A stretch of 64,000 nt of DNA from CAWARU01 sp963784575 (GTDB taxonomy: Bacteria > Pseudomonadota > Gammaproteobacteria > UBA6186 > Azoamicaceae): assembly GCA_963784575.1 (NCBI GenBank), contig CAWARU010000001.1, positions 1,302,001 through 1,366,000 on the forward strand. Reading direction: 5' to 3'. The position numbers and the translations under genes are program-made. Shown here in pieces: positions 55,290-63,086 of this stretch. Every line of letters begins with the position of its first letter. Position 1 is the stretch's first letter. The notes under the pieces are model-generated. The model worked only from the letters and a program-made list of their open reading frames with translations. It did not search any database and was not told where the DNA came from.

Positions 55290-56672
55290 ATGGATATTTT
55301 CAGAACCAAGCCTGCTAAATTTGAAAGCACTCCTTCAAAACTAATCCATTGCTTAACAGGCATTGATCTTATTTTTATAGGTATCGGTGGAATCATCGGA
55401 GCAGGTGTTTTTGTCATTACCGGAGTCGCTGCCGCCACACTTGCTGGTCCTGGCATCAGTCTGTCTTTCGCACTGGCGAGCATCGCCTGTCTCTTTACAG
55501 CTTTTTCCTATGCAGAACTAGCCTCAAGCTTAGGGGGTTCAGGGGGTGCTTATGGGTATGCCTATGCTTCTATGGGTGAAATTTTGGCCTGGATCATAGG
55601 CTGGATTTTAATTTTAGAATATATAATGACATCCTCTGTGGTAGCCATTGGCTGGTCTGGGTATATTCATAATGTCTTTGAAGCGATGCATATCTCTTTG
55701 CCTCCTCTACTCCTAAAAAGTCCTCTAGAAGGCGGTATTGTTAATTTACCTGCTATCATTATTATTTTAATTCTTGGGAGCATTCTTACTTTAGGGGTTA
55801 AAAAAAGCGCAAGATTCAATGAAATCGCAGTCATCATTAAATTTTTAACTATTGTTGCTTTTATTGGCGTTGGTATCACAAATGTAAAAATTTCTAATTG
55901 GACGCCCTATATGCCTTTTGGATTTAAAGGTGTCATGGCAGGTGCAGGTTTAGTATTTTTTGCTTTTGTTGGATTTGATATTGTTTCGACTGCTGCTGAA
56001 GAAACTAAAAATCCCAAGAAGGATTTACCGATTGGCATCATTGGTTCGCTTGTCATTTCTACAATTATTTATATCATTCTTGCCCTAGTTTTAACTGGCA
56101 TGACATCGTATACCAATTTGAATGTTAAATCTCCTATTGCACACACTCTGTTACAATTAGGCCATCCCATTACCGCAAGTCTAATCGGAGTAGGCGCTAT
56201 TGCAGGCTTAACAACAGTGATATTAATATCGATTTATGCACTTTCCCGAATATTTTATGCTATTGCAAGAGATGGATTATTGCCTCGCTATTTTGCAAAA
56301 TTGCATGAAGAAACAGAAACGCCTATCAGAATAATCGTAATCATGAGCATCATTTGTGCAATACTGGCAGGTTTTACAACGATGGGAAGTGCTGCCGAAA
56401 TAGTTAATTTAGGAGCCCTATCAGCTTTTATCAGTGTTTGCTTTGGCACCATAGTACTTAGGATTACAAAGCCAAACATGCCTCGCCCTTTTCGCATGCC
56501 ATTCGGAGTGCTGTTCCCTACCTTAGGGATCATTTCCTGTGCTTATTTAATGACACATACCTCTTGGGTTTCTTGGGGAGAATTTGTGCTGTGGATCCTC
56601 TTCGGAATCGTTATCTATTTTCTATACGGCATTAAACACAGTAAATTGGCTAAAAAAAGCAAGGCTAATTAA
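55290..56672 (+). CDS. APC-family amino acid permease (CAT/YfnA-like)
   Basis: The start is ATG 55290 (MDIFRTKPAKFES), with AGAGGT 3 nt upstream; the frame opens at 55260 but lacks support. The product has 460 residues and 12-13 membrane helices. GIGGIIGAGVFVITGVAAAT (helix 1, substrate and ion site), then GPGISLSFALASIACLFTAF and FAFVGFDIVSTAAEETKNPKKDLP, typical of cationic amino acid transporters of the APC superfamily. It probably imports arginine, lysine or a related amino acid. It is alone downstream of uvrA, with nothing recognised in the ~300-bp gap. Confidence 0.92.
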   Translation: MDIFRTKPAKFESTPSKLIHCLTGIDLIFIGIGGIIGAGVFVITGVAAATLAGPGISLSFALASIACLFTAFSYAELASSLGGSGGAYGYAYASMGEILAWIIGWILILEYIMTSSVVAIGWSGYIHNVFEAMHISLPPLLLKSPLEGGIVNLPAIIIILILGSILTLGVKKSARFNEIAVIIKFLTIVAFIGVGITNVKISNWTPYMPFGFKGVMAGAGLVFFAFVGFDIVSTAAEETKNPKKDLPIGIIGSLVISTIIYIILALVLTGMTSYTNLNVKSPIAHTLLQLGHPITASLIGVGAIAGLTTVILISIYALSRIFYAIARDGLLPRYFAKLHEETETPIRIIVIMSIICAILAGFTTMGSAAEIVNLGALSAFISVCFGTIVLRITKPNMPRPFRMPFGVLFPTLGIISCAYLMTHTSWVSWGEFVLWILFGIVIYFLYGIKHSKLAKKSKAN

Positions 56673-56786
56673 CCTAGGTATTCTGGCAACCGTTTTTGCA
56701 CCGAAATCGAATATTTTTGAAAACAATCTTTCCGAGCAGAAAGGCAACGAAAACTTATCTAGACGAAAATGGATCTGGAGGTGATT

Positions 56787-57083
56787 ATGAAGAAGAAATT
56801 TAATGATAAACTTGATAAAGAGGAACAGGAACTCTTAAATTCCTTCGAAAAAGGCGAATGGAAGAGATCGAAAAATTTCAAAAAAGATATCATGCTTGCA
56901 AAAGAAGCAGCCAGGAATTACTTAAGAAAAGACTCTCGCATCAACATTCGTTTATCGTCCAGCGACCTGCTGCGGTTAAAGCGCATTGCTGCAAACGAAG
57001 GTTTACCCTATCAAACATTGGTTTCCAGTATCTTGCATAAATATGTAGCTGGCCACCTGCACAATAATCAAAATGCTGGTTAA
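56787..57083 (+). CDS. CopG/ribbon-helix-helix antitoxin-like protein (orphan)
   Basis: The start is ATG 56787 (MKKKFNDKLD), preceded by GGAGGT. The product has 98 residues. The N-terminal half is a charged helical dimer arm (KEEQELLNSFEKGEWKR). The DSRINIRLSSSDLLRLKRIA segment and the following NEGLPYQTLVSSILHKYVAG form a ribbon-helix-helix DNA-binding fold, as in CopG-type antitoxins of type II systems whose toxin (BrnT-like, or HigB/RelE) normally lies just upstream. Only a short, toxin-unlike frame exists upstream, so either the toxin is lost or it is a free regulator. It is 114 nt after the permease gene. Confidence 0.82.
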   Translation: MKKKFNDKLDKEEQELLNSFEKGEWKRSKNFKKDIMLAKEAARNYLRKDSRINIRLSSSDLLRLKRIAANEGLPYQTLVSSILHKYVAGHLHNNQNAG

Positions 57084-57132
57084 CATAACCTGCAACGCAA
57101 CCGTTCATGCTTGAACAGTTGCGAATTGCAAA

Positions 57133-57648
57133 CTATTTAGTTCTCGTCGCCAAAGTCCGAGCCAAGGTCAAGTAAACATCCAACATTCTTTTATCCAGAA
57201 CAAGATTATATAAGCCTTTCTTGTCCCGCAACTTAAGCTTACCTTTGGTTTTGGCACGATACTCTTCAATGGTTCTCGCAGCAATGCCGAGAATTTTCGC
57301 GGATTCCTTGCTTGAATAGCCATTCAACCACAAACTAGATACTTCAATTTCGCGTTTGGTGAGTTCCTGGTTCAAATTGACTTTGATGGCATCAATCAAT
57401 TCAGAGTCGGTATTGCTTTTTTTCTCTGTGATTGAAACTGAATTGGCTGTAACAGAATTACAGTTCTTATTCACTTCTCCCCGAATGATTGAACGATGTT
57501 CAACCATTTTTGACAGGGCATGAATGCTCGTCAAATATTCCATCCCCGATTCTTTTTTCATTTTATAGAAAAAATTCGAAATATCTAAAACATTTCCGGA
57601 GCGATTAGTGAACACACGATCAAGACTATAACTGAATTGATATCTCAT
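57133..57648 (-). CDS. LuxR-type transcriptional regulator
   Basis: The product has 171 residues. The C-terminal ~65 residues are a LuxR HTH: LTKREIEVSSLWLNGYSSKE, then SAKILGIAARTIEEYRAKTK and KLKLRDKKGLYN. The N-terminal ~100 residues are too short for an autoinducer-binding domain of usual size and have no recognised sensor fold. Legionellales carry many such short or atypical LuxR proteins. The neighbours are the CopG-like gene (convergent) and the 2OG dioxygenase gene (same strand, upstream), so it may regulate either; no binding site is evident. Confidence 0.85.
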   Translation of the reverse strand: MRYQFSYSLDRVFTNRSGNVLDISNFFYKMKKESGMEYLTSIHALSKMVEHRSIIRGEVNKNCNSVTANSVSITEKKSNTDSELIDAIKVNLNQELTKREIEVSSLWLNGYSSKESAKILGIAARTIEEYRAKTKGKLKLRDKKGLYNLVLDKRMLDVYLTLARTLATRTK

Positions 57649-57886
57649 AGGAAAACATCCTTTTTATTTTCCATTATTAACTTATTCGAATTTAATGGAA
57701 CAATTCATTATTGTCAACAATTTTTTTTAGTTTCCTATTAGGAACTGATCAAATGATTTATTTCCATAAAACAGCTTTTTTGAACAATAAAATAGGTTTA
57801 TTAAAATTACCATCAGTAATTTTTACTGAGATCGGGATCAAATATACGGTATTAAATACGATACCAAATGCGGTATCAAAAAAAGT

Positions 57887-58615
57887 CTATACTTTTTCTG
57901 GCTCCATCAGAAATAAAGCAATGGTTTTTCTGATGCCTGACTTAATTGGCAATACTTCATGAGGTACTGCACTGTCCCCAAATAAAATGGCATGCATAGG
58001 TATTTTGAATTTGGTGGTACCCTGATTGGAATAAACCACCATTTCACCGCCAGTAAATTGATGCGAGACCGAAAACAATAAAGAATAGAGATAAGCCTGA
58101 TAACTTTCTCGATCAACGTGTCTCGCAATAAAATCATTTTCTTTATACAAATGTGCCTGACAGCGATCGATGATGAGTTTCGAGTTGCCACAAATTTTTC
58201 TGTAAAAATCGAGCATTTTCGGTGAAGCAACGAGCGACATCAATTCCTCGTGATAAATTTTATTATCCCCTGCTATTTTAATGCGGAAGACATTTAAGGA
58301 AAGTTCTTCTTTCGTATCACCCATTTCTGGCTGGGTATAAGCAAGATTTTTTTGCTCAGTTAATAGTTCCAAGCGTGACCATTCATTATTAGTCAAAGGA
58401 ATGTCTGGTTCGAGTACAAGCTCGTAGCCATTTTTTATTAAATTGGATCCTAAGTTGACTGAAGTTTGACGTGTAATTGGACTTGGATTTGAACTAGGAT
58501 TCTTATTGCGATTCTCTCCCACACTGCTAATAACGGGAGATTTTTGAGGCCTAATACTTCTATTGATACCTTTGTTGGAACTTAAAGTTTTCTTTGAATC
58601 TAAAATTTCTGACAT
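57887..58615 (-). CDS. 2OG-Fe(II) dioxygenase
   Basis: The start is ATG 58615 (MSEILDSKK), with GGAG 10 nt upstream. The product has 242 residues: a Ser/Asn/Pro-rich N-terminal ~50 and then a double-stranded beta-helix fold of the prolyl-4-hydroxylase type. Iron ligands are visible: His166-x-Asp168 (ARHVDRES) and His219 (VPHEV); Arg229 (GIRKTIALFL), 10 residues later, would bind 2-oxoglutarate. CQAHLYKENDFI and FTGGEMVVYS are also typical. It would hydroxylate a protein or small molecule. It is divergent from the ATP-grasp gene across 395 bp. The substrate is unknown. Confidence 0.85.
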   Translation of the reverse strand: MSEILDSKKTLSSNKGINRSIRPQKSPVISSVGENRNKNPSSNPSPITRQTSVNLGSNLIKNGYELVLEPDIPLTNNEWSRLELLTEQKNLAYTQPEMGDTKEELSLNVFRIKIAGDNKIYHEELMSLVASPKMLDFYRKICGNSKLIIDRCQAHLYKENDFIARHVDRESYQAYLYSLLFSVSHQFTGGEMVVYSNQGTTKFKIPMHAILFGDSAVPHEVLPIKSGIRKTIALFLMEPEKV

Positions 58616-59010
58616 GATGCAATACTCCAAAGCGAATTGCAGGGTATAAGTGAATTGCAAGGTCTACGAGTTGCGGCCCTCTCTAACTTACTAATACAGA
58701 ACTCTCCTTACAACAAAAAAACACATCACACAAAACACACTTCTGAAAACTTTTTCTTCATAATTTTGATCTTATGTTGGTATGTCTTCAGAAATTTGAA
58801 ACGATTATATCACATTTTATTAACATTTTCAGCAATTTCTTTGCAATTTTTTCTGCAATTTGAAGAATCAATTGTTAGATGCTGAATACAATTTTTCAGT
58901 TTTTTAGTTTATCAGTTTTCATTCCAACAAATCTTGTACATTTATAACTTTCATGATAAATATTATTGCTGTTTATATAATTTATACTAAGTGTAAAGCA
59001 TTAGGAGCAT
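58616..59010. other. AT-rich divergent intergenic region
   Basis: No gene seen. A TATAAT at 58976-58981 lies 30 nt before the ATP-grasp start but lacks a good -35. AGGAG precedes that start by 3 nt. The region is otherwise featureless. Confidence 0.4.
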
Positions 59011-60270
59011 ATGGGCAATCAATTACCTAAAATAGCGATCGTAGTGGACGGTTTCTCCACAGGAAAGTATTTTGCAAAGCGCTTGGAGCGCAGAGGATAC
59101 CCGGTTCTGCATATCCAATCCAGAGACGATATCCCAAGTTTTATGTTACACAGCTTTACGAAAGAGCATTATATTGATCACATCATCTTCGATGGAAATC
59201 TTGAAAATTTATTACGATCTCTCAAGCAATACCAAATCTTAGCTGTTATTCCGGGTACTGAAACCGCCATCTTTCTCGCAGATCGCTTGGCAGAAGCTTT
59301 GAATCTCCCTGGAAACCCTACACAAAGCAGCAATATCCGCCGCAATAAATTTGATATGGTAAACGCAGTGCAATCGGGCAATCTTTTAACTTCGCTGCAA
59401 ATCAAAACAAATAATCTGGATGATATAATGTCTTGGCATGAAGCAAAGCTGCAAAAAGAATGGCCATTGGTGGTAAAACCTTTGCACAGTGCAGGTACAG
59501 ATGGCGTGCGGTTCTGTGCTCATTATGAAGAAGTCGCTGCTGCCATGCAAAATATCTTGGGCAAAAAAAACCGCTTGAATATTTTCAATGAAGAAGTTTT
59601 GGTTCAAAGCTTTTTGGATGGGCATGAATACATAGTGAATACCGTGAGCCATGCCTCACATCATCATTTAACAGATATGAGACTTTGTCACAAAACACGC
59701 GTTCGAGATGCTGGATATATTTCTCGCTGCGAAGAATTACTCGATGCTTCAGAACCTGTTTGCCAAGTGCTTAAACAATATGCCTTTCAAGCACTCGATC
59801 AGCTTCAAATTTCACAAGGTCCAGGACATTTCGAAATCATGATGACGAAAAATGGACCTGCCATTATTGAAATGGGTGCAAGACTACAAGGAGGCATCGA
59901 TCCAGAAGCAAACGCTGCCTGTATCGGTCCGCAGCAAATTGATAAAACCATCGATGCCTATTTAGAACCTACACATTTTCTTTCCTATCATCAGGAAGAT
60001 TACGCACTTAAAAAATTTGGAGCCTGGGTTTTCTTAATGTCTGAAAAATCCGGTACTGTAGAATCTATTCCTTTCAGTGCAGAAGTCCAAAAACTGCCAA
60101 GCTTTTTCTCGCAGCAAATCCATGTGCAAGTGGGAAGTTCCCTTGCACGCACGATTGATTATTACAGTTCTCCGGGCAGTGTTCATCTTGTCCATCGCGA
60201 CAAAGCGCAGTTAATGAAAGATGTAGCAGAAGTATACAAACTTGAAAAACTTGGCTTCGTTGTGAGTTAA
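59011..60270 (+). CDS. ATP-grasp ligase
   Basis: The product has 419 residues. After an N-terminal pre-ATP-grasp fold (KIAIVVDGFSTGKYFAKRLE) the ATP-grasp domain covers ~110-315: NKFDMVNAVQ, the lysine strand WPLVVKPLHSAGTDGVRF, the hinge EEVLVQSFLDGHEYIVNTVS, and GHFEIMMTKNGPAIIEMGAR followed by LQGG, with the Mg-binding Glu and Asn/Arg. This arrangement is typical of L-amino acid ligases (BacD-like) and carboxylate-amine ligases, which join an amino acid to another carboxyl using ATP. The product could be a dipeptide or modified amino acid. It is divergent from a 2OG dioxygenase gene and cytoplasmic. Confidence 0.88.
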   Translation: MGNQLPKIAIVVDGFSTGKYFAKRLERRGYPVLHIQSRDDIPSFMLHSFTKEHYIDHIIFDGNLENLLRSLKQYQILAVIPGTETAIFLADRLAEALNLPGNPTQSSNIRRNKFDMVNAVQSGNLLTSLQIKTNNLDDIMSWHEAKLQKEWPLVVKPLHSAGTDGVRFCAHYEEVAAAMQNILGKKNRLNIFNEEVLVQSFLDGHEYIVNTVSHASHHHLTDMRLCHKTRVRDAGYISRCEELLDASEPVCQVLKQYAFQALDQLQISQGPGHFEIMMTKNGPAIIEMGARLQGGIDPEANAACIGPQQIDKTIDAYLEPTHFLSYHQEDYALKKFGAWVFLMSEKSGTVESIPFSAEVQKLPSFFSQQIHVQVGSSLARTIDYYSSPGSVHLVHRDKAQLMKDVAEVYKLEKLGFVVS

Positions 60271-60418
60271 TCAACATTTGTTATCTTTCATTTAATTTCC
60301 CTAAAAAAATCACTTTTATTTTCAAATAAGTTAAATTATGATGGTTTTACCAAGGAAGTAAGACACAAATAAGGATATAAAAAGTTATTAGACTAATAGT
60401 TTTTAATAGGAGTTTGAT

Positions 60419-60811
60419 ATGAAAAAAACACTAACACTTATCGCTGCATCCTCTGTCTTTTTAATTGGCTGTGCTGCCAATCAATCTGAAGTTGGTTCAG
60501 AGCGCGTAATTGTTTCACACGCCCCCGCACCCAAAGAATGCCGCTTTGTTGGCCAGGTCTCAGGTAACCAGGGTAACTTTTTCACTGGCGCTTGGACTTC
60601 TAACAAAAATTTAGAAACGGGTGCAATGAATACTCTTAGAAATGAAGCGCATAAAATTGGCGCAAATTACGTCAGCTTAATCACCAATCGTGCAGCTATG
60701 CATGGCAGCGGCGGCGGTGGTGCCGATGGATTTGGTGGATCTAGCCAGCAGGTTACAGTTGTGAACCTTGGCAATGCTTATAGCTGCCCACCACAATTGA
60801 TTGGACTATAA
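60419..60811 (+). CDS. DUF4156 lipoprotein
   Basis: The product has 130 residues. It has a type II signal peptide with lipobox LIGC (Cys18). The mature part begins with a Ser/Ala-rich linker and carries the DUF4156 domain: CRFVGQVSGNQGNFFTGAWT, NLETGAMNTLRNEAHKIGAN, YVSLITNRAAM, and a Gly/Ser-rich loop (GSGGGGADGFGGSSQQ) before the final Cys (AYSCP). DUF4156 lipoproteins occur in many gammaproteobacteria with unknown function, in the outer membrane or periplasm. AGGAG lies before the start. A strong terminator follows. Confidence 0.88.
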   Translation: MKKTLTLIAASSVFLIGCAANQSEVGSERVIVSHAPAPKECRFVGQVSGNQGNFFTGAWTSNKNLETGAMNTLRNEAHKIGANYVSLITNRAAMHGSGGGGADGFGGSSQQVTVVNLGNAYSCPPQLIGL

Positions 60812-60860
60812 GCGACTACGCTTTTTTCGAAACGTTTCTTCGAATGCCCATCTAGGGCAA

Positions 60861-60895
60861 TAAAATGGGGCTATGTATAACATAGCCCCATTTTA
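60861..60895 (+). terminator. Rho-independent terminator of the DUF4156 gene
   Basis: TAAAATGGGGCTATG (60861-60875) pairs perfectly with CATAGCCCCATTTTA (60881-60895), loop TATAA; TTTTCTC-rich sequence follows. It is 50 nt past the stop codon. The remaining gap to 61066 is AT-rich with no gene. Confidence 0.8.
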
Positions 60896-61065
60896 CTTTT
60901 CTCTTTTACAGTGCTCATACAATCCTTTCATAAACGGTTGCCATACTTCTAATATATAAGCCTTTTATCTAGGTTTTAATTTAATCATACTCATTTAATT
61001 AATGAAGTATTAAGAAGCAAGAAAACATTTAAGCTCGATTACTAAGAGGAATTACACCTAAGAAA

Positions 61066-61122
61066 TCATATTATAGTCTTAAAAAGTGTGTTGCTATCAC
61101 ACTTTTTAAGACTATAATATGA
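61066..61122 (+). promoter_or_regulatory. 25-bp perfect inverted repeat overlapping the abiE promoter
   Basis: Arms 61066-61090 and 61098-61122 are exact reverse complements around TTGCTAT. TTGCTA (61091-61096) in the loop and TATAAT (61113-61118) in the right arm are 16 bp apart, a plausible promoter inside the palindrome. AbiEi antitoxins are known to repress their own promoter by binding inverted repeats, so this is the likely operator. The expected transcript start (near 61125) is nearly at the ATG (61128). Confidence 0.7.
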
Positions 61123-61127
61123 TATAT

Positions 61128-61958
61128 ATGAACAAGAGATTAACCTCGAACAATACCCTCGGACCTGTAAGTGCTCAGTTCATCTTACAAATGATAGAGG
61201 GCGGCTACGAAATTTTTACTCTCGCAGATGCCTGTAAAACTTTTGGCCGGGACAAACCACAAACAAGACAATTTTTGCGCGATCTTGTTAATAGGGGAAT
61301 TTTGGCGAGAATAAAACCAGGCATTTATATTATTCTAAAAACTGGCTTGAAAAATACACAATTGAGCAACTGGCCGATTATAGCTCGCATATTAGCTGGA
61401 AAAAATAAATACTATATCTCTCATTATAGCGCCATGCGATTACATGGCATGACAACACATCCCATAACTCGTGTCACCATTACAATCTCCAAGAAATCTT
61501 ATCCGAGAAAAATTAATAACATCACATACCAGTTTGTGTATTCAGAGATAGCTCGTATTTGGGGTTTGACTGAACATTGGGCCACAAAACAGGAAAAAGT
61601 ATGGGTGAGTGACATTGAAAGAACTATCTTAGACGGATTGGAAAGGCCAGAGCTCTGTGGAGGTATTAAGGAAGTCATACGTGGTATCTGGAGTCAGCAA
61701 AATAAAATTGATTGGAATAATTTACAACAATATTCTATCAAATATCATACAAAATCTGCTGTCAAACGCCTCGCTTTTATTTTAGAATTGTTTAACTTGG
61801 GAGGTGAGTGTCTTCCAATAATAGCCAAAAGTCTCAAAGCCAAGAAAGATTATGTTTTGCTGGATCCTACAGGGCCTAAATCCGGAAAATATCTGAGTCG
61901 TTGGCGAGTGCGAATTAATATGAATCTTGAAGAAATAAAAGCAGGAGTCTGGTCATGA
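61128..61958 (+). CDS. abiEi: AbiEi antitoxin/repressor of a type IV toxin-antitoxin system
   Basis: The start is taken at 61128 (MNKRLTSNN); ATG 61119 lies in the palindrome. Neither has a Shine-Dalgarno sequence. The product has 276 residues. The N-terminal winged helix (FTLADACKTFGRDKPQTRQF, LRDLVNRGILARIKPGIYII) is the AbiEi DNA-binding domain. The rest shows the family's SHYSAMRLHGM and KVWVSDIERTILDGLERPEL. AbiEi represses the operon and neutralises the AbiEii nucleotidyltransferase. Its stop overlaps the toxin start (ATGA), so translation is coupled. It is bordered by an IS element, a sign of horizontal acquisition. Confidence 0.9.
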   Translation: MNKRLTSNNTLGPVSAQFILQMIEGGYEIFTLADACKTFGRDKPQTRQFLRDLVNRGILARIKPGIYIILKTGLKNTQLSNWPIIARILAGKNKYYISHYSAMRLHGMTTHPITRVTITISKKSYPRKINNITYQFVYSEIARIWGLTEHWATKQEKVWVSDIERTILDGLERPELCGGIKEVIRGIWSQQNKIDWNNLQQYSIKYHTKSAVKRLAFILELFNLGGECLPIIAKSLKAKKDYVLLDPTGPKSGKYLSRWRVRINMNLEEIKAGVWS

Positions 61959-62782
61959 TTCAATTGGTTGAAATCAATCATTATGCCCACATGTTTCAAG
62001 TTGCTGCTGAAACAATCGAAAAAGACTATATGATAAGTTGGATTTTATTTTGTCTTTCCAAAAGTGCACTCAAAAACTCTTTTACTTTCTATGGAGGTAC
62101 TGCCATAAAACGTATGTACTTCGAGGATCATCGGTTTTCAGAAGATATCGATCTGATAACACATAAAATTGTCACTTTAGAACAAATATTGCAAGAACTC
62201 AATTGCTTAAAATACGCCCAAGAAAAATCCAATATATTATTAACAGTAAATAGAGATAATATAATCAAAACTCATAGCCGAATTCAAATGTATATCAATT
62301 ATTCCGGTTACGAAGAAATCATTGGTGCTCCCAAAGAAATTCGAATAGACTTTGCTATGGATATGGATTCATATGGAAAAGTGATCGATAAACAAATGAT
62401 TGAATCTTATAGCGATTTAAAGATGCAAAATGTCAATATTTCTGTCATGTCCCTCAATACCATATTCGCAAACAAATTGAGTCTTCTTTTGGATATGACA
62501 CGCAATGAACCCAGAGATATCTACGATATCTGGTTCCTCTTAAATCGTCTTGAAAAATTTGACTTTAATTTTGAGGAAGTGCGAAAATCATTTAAGGAGA
62601 GGCTTGCTTATTATCCAAATTTTAGTACTTTAGTATCCCGATTGAAAGCTACTTCATTTAAAAATAATTGGTACATTAGGCTAAACAAACAAGTTTCAGC
62701 CTTACCAGATTTTGACATTATCATTGAAGAAACAATTGATAAAATGAAGGAAATTTTTAGTCCTATTTCTATGTTTAATTAA
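61955..62782 (+). CDS. abiEii: AbiEii nucleotidyltransferase toxin
   Basis: The product has 275 residues. The DNA polymerase beta-like nucleotidyltransferase motif I is FYGGTAIKRMYFEDHRFSED, with the metal-binding pair Asp64 and Asp66 (SEDIDLIT). Motif II Asp is in EIRIDFAMD, motif III Lys in NTIFANKLSLLLDM, and the AbiEii end motif EPRDIYDIWFLLNR is present. AbiE toxins block growth by modifying tRNA, giving phage defence through abortive infection or plasmid stabilisation. All catalytic positions are intact, so it should be active. It starts inside the antitoxin stop codon. Confidence 0.92.
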   Translation: MIQLVEINHYAHMFQVAAETIEKDYMISWILFCLSKSALKNSFTFYGGTAIKRMYFEDHRFSEDIDLITHKIVTLEQILQELNCLKYAQEKSNILLTVNRDNIIKTHSRIQMYINYSGYEEIIGAPKEIRIDFAMDMDSYGKVIDKQMIESYSDLKMQNVNISVMSLNTIFANKLSLLLDMTRNEPRDIYDIWFLLNRLEKFDFNFEEVRKSFKERLAYYPNFSTLVSRLKATSFKNNWYIRLNKQVSALPDFDIIIEETIDKMKEIFSPISMFN

Positions 62783-62790
62783 AATTTTTA

Positions 62791-63000
62791 CTAATTCCCC
62801 CGAAAAAACTTCTCGAGCAACATCACCTTATTCAGATTCATCTTCAGCACATTACTCGCAAAAAAGATTGGGATCTCAACCCCTTCCTCTGGCAAAATTT
62901 TCACCAAGGCATCCCGATTGCTACAATCCTTGGCGCAATCTAAATTAAAATAAGGAAATTCCTCGGTAATTACCACAATACCTAAGCCTCCCGACTTCAC
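62791..63000 (-). pseudogene. Short remnant frame between abiE and the IS
   Basis: A 69-codon frame (SGGLGIVVITEEFPYFNLDC, DALVKILPEEGVEIPIFFAS) has coding-like composition but no ribosome-binding site and no recognised family. It converges on abiEii and borders the IS element, so it may be the 3' end of a gene cut by the insertion. Confidence 0.3.
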
Positions 63001-63027
63001 TATTTTTGAGTCTTCTAAAATAGCAAA

Positions 63028-63047
63028 AGCCCCGTACCACGGGGGCT
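63028..63047. terminator. GC-rich hairpin beside the transposase gene
   Basis: AGCCCCGT and ACGGGGGCT form a short stem with a bulge about 40 nt past the transposase stop. It may shield or terminate IS transcription. Confidence 0.35.
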
Positions 63048-63086
63048 ATAGCCAATTTAGGCACTACATTATTTGATGTTGGAAAG

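Noticed and set aside
56584..56784. Short frame upstream of the CopG-like gene, considered as its toxin
   Set aside because: Most of it is an alternative frame of the permease gene end; no BrnT- or RelE-like motif is present.
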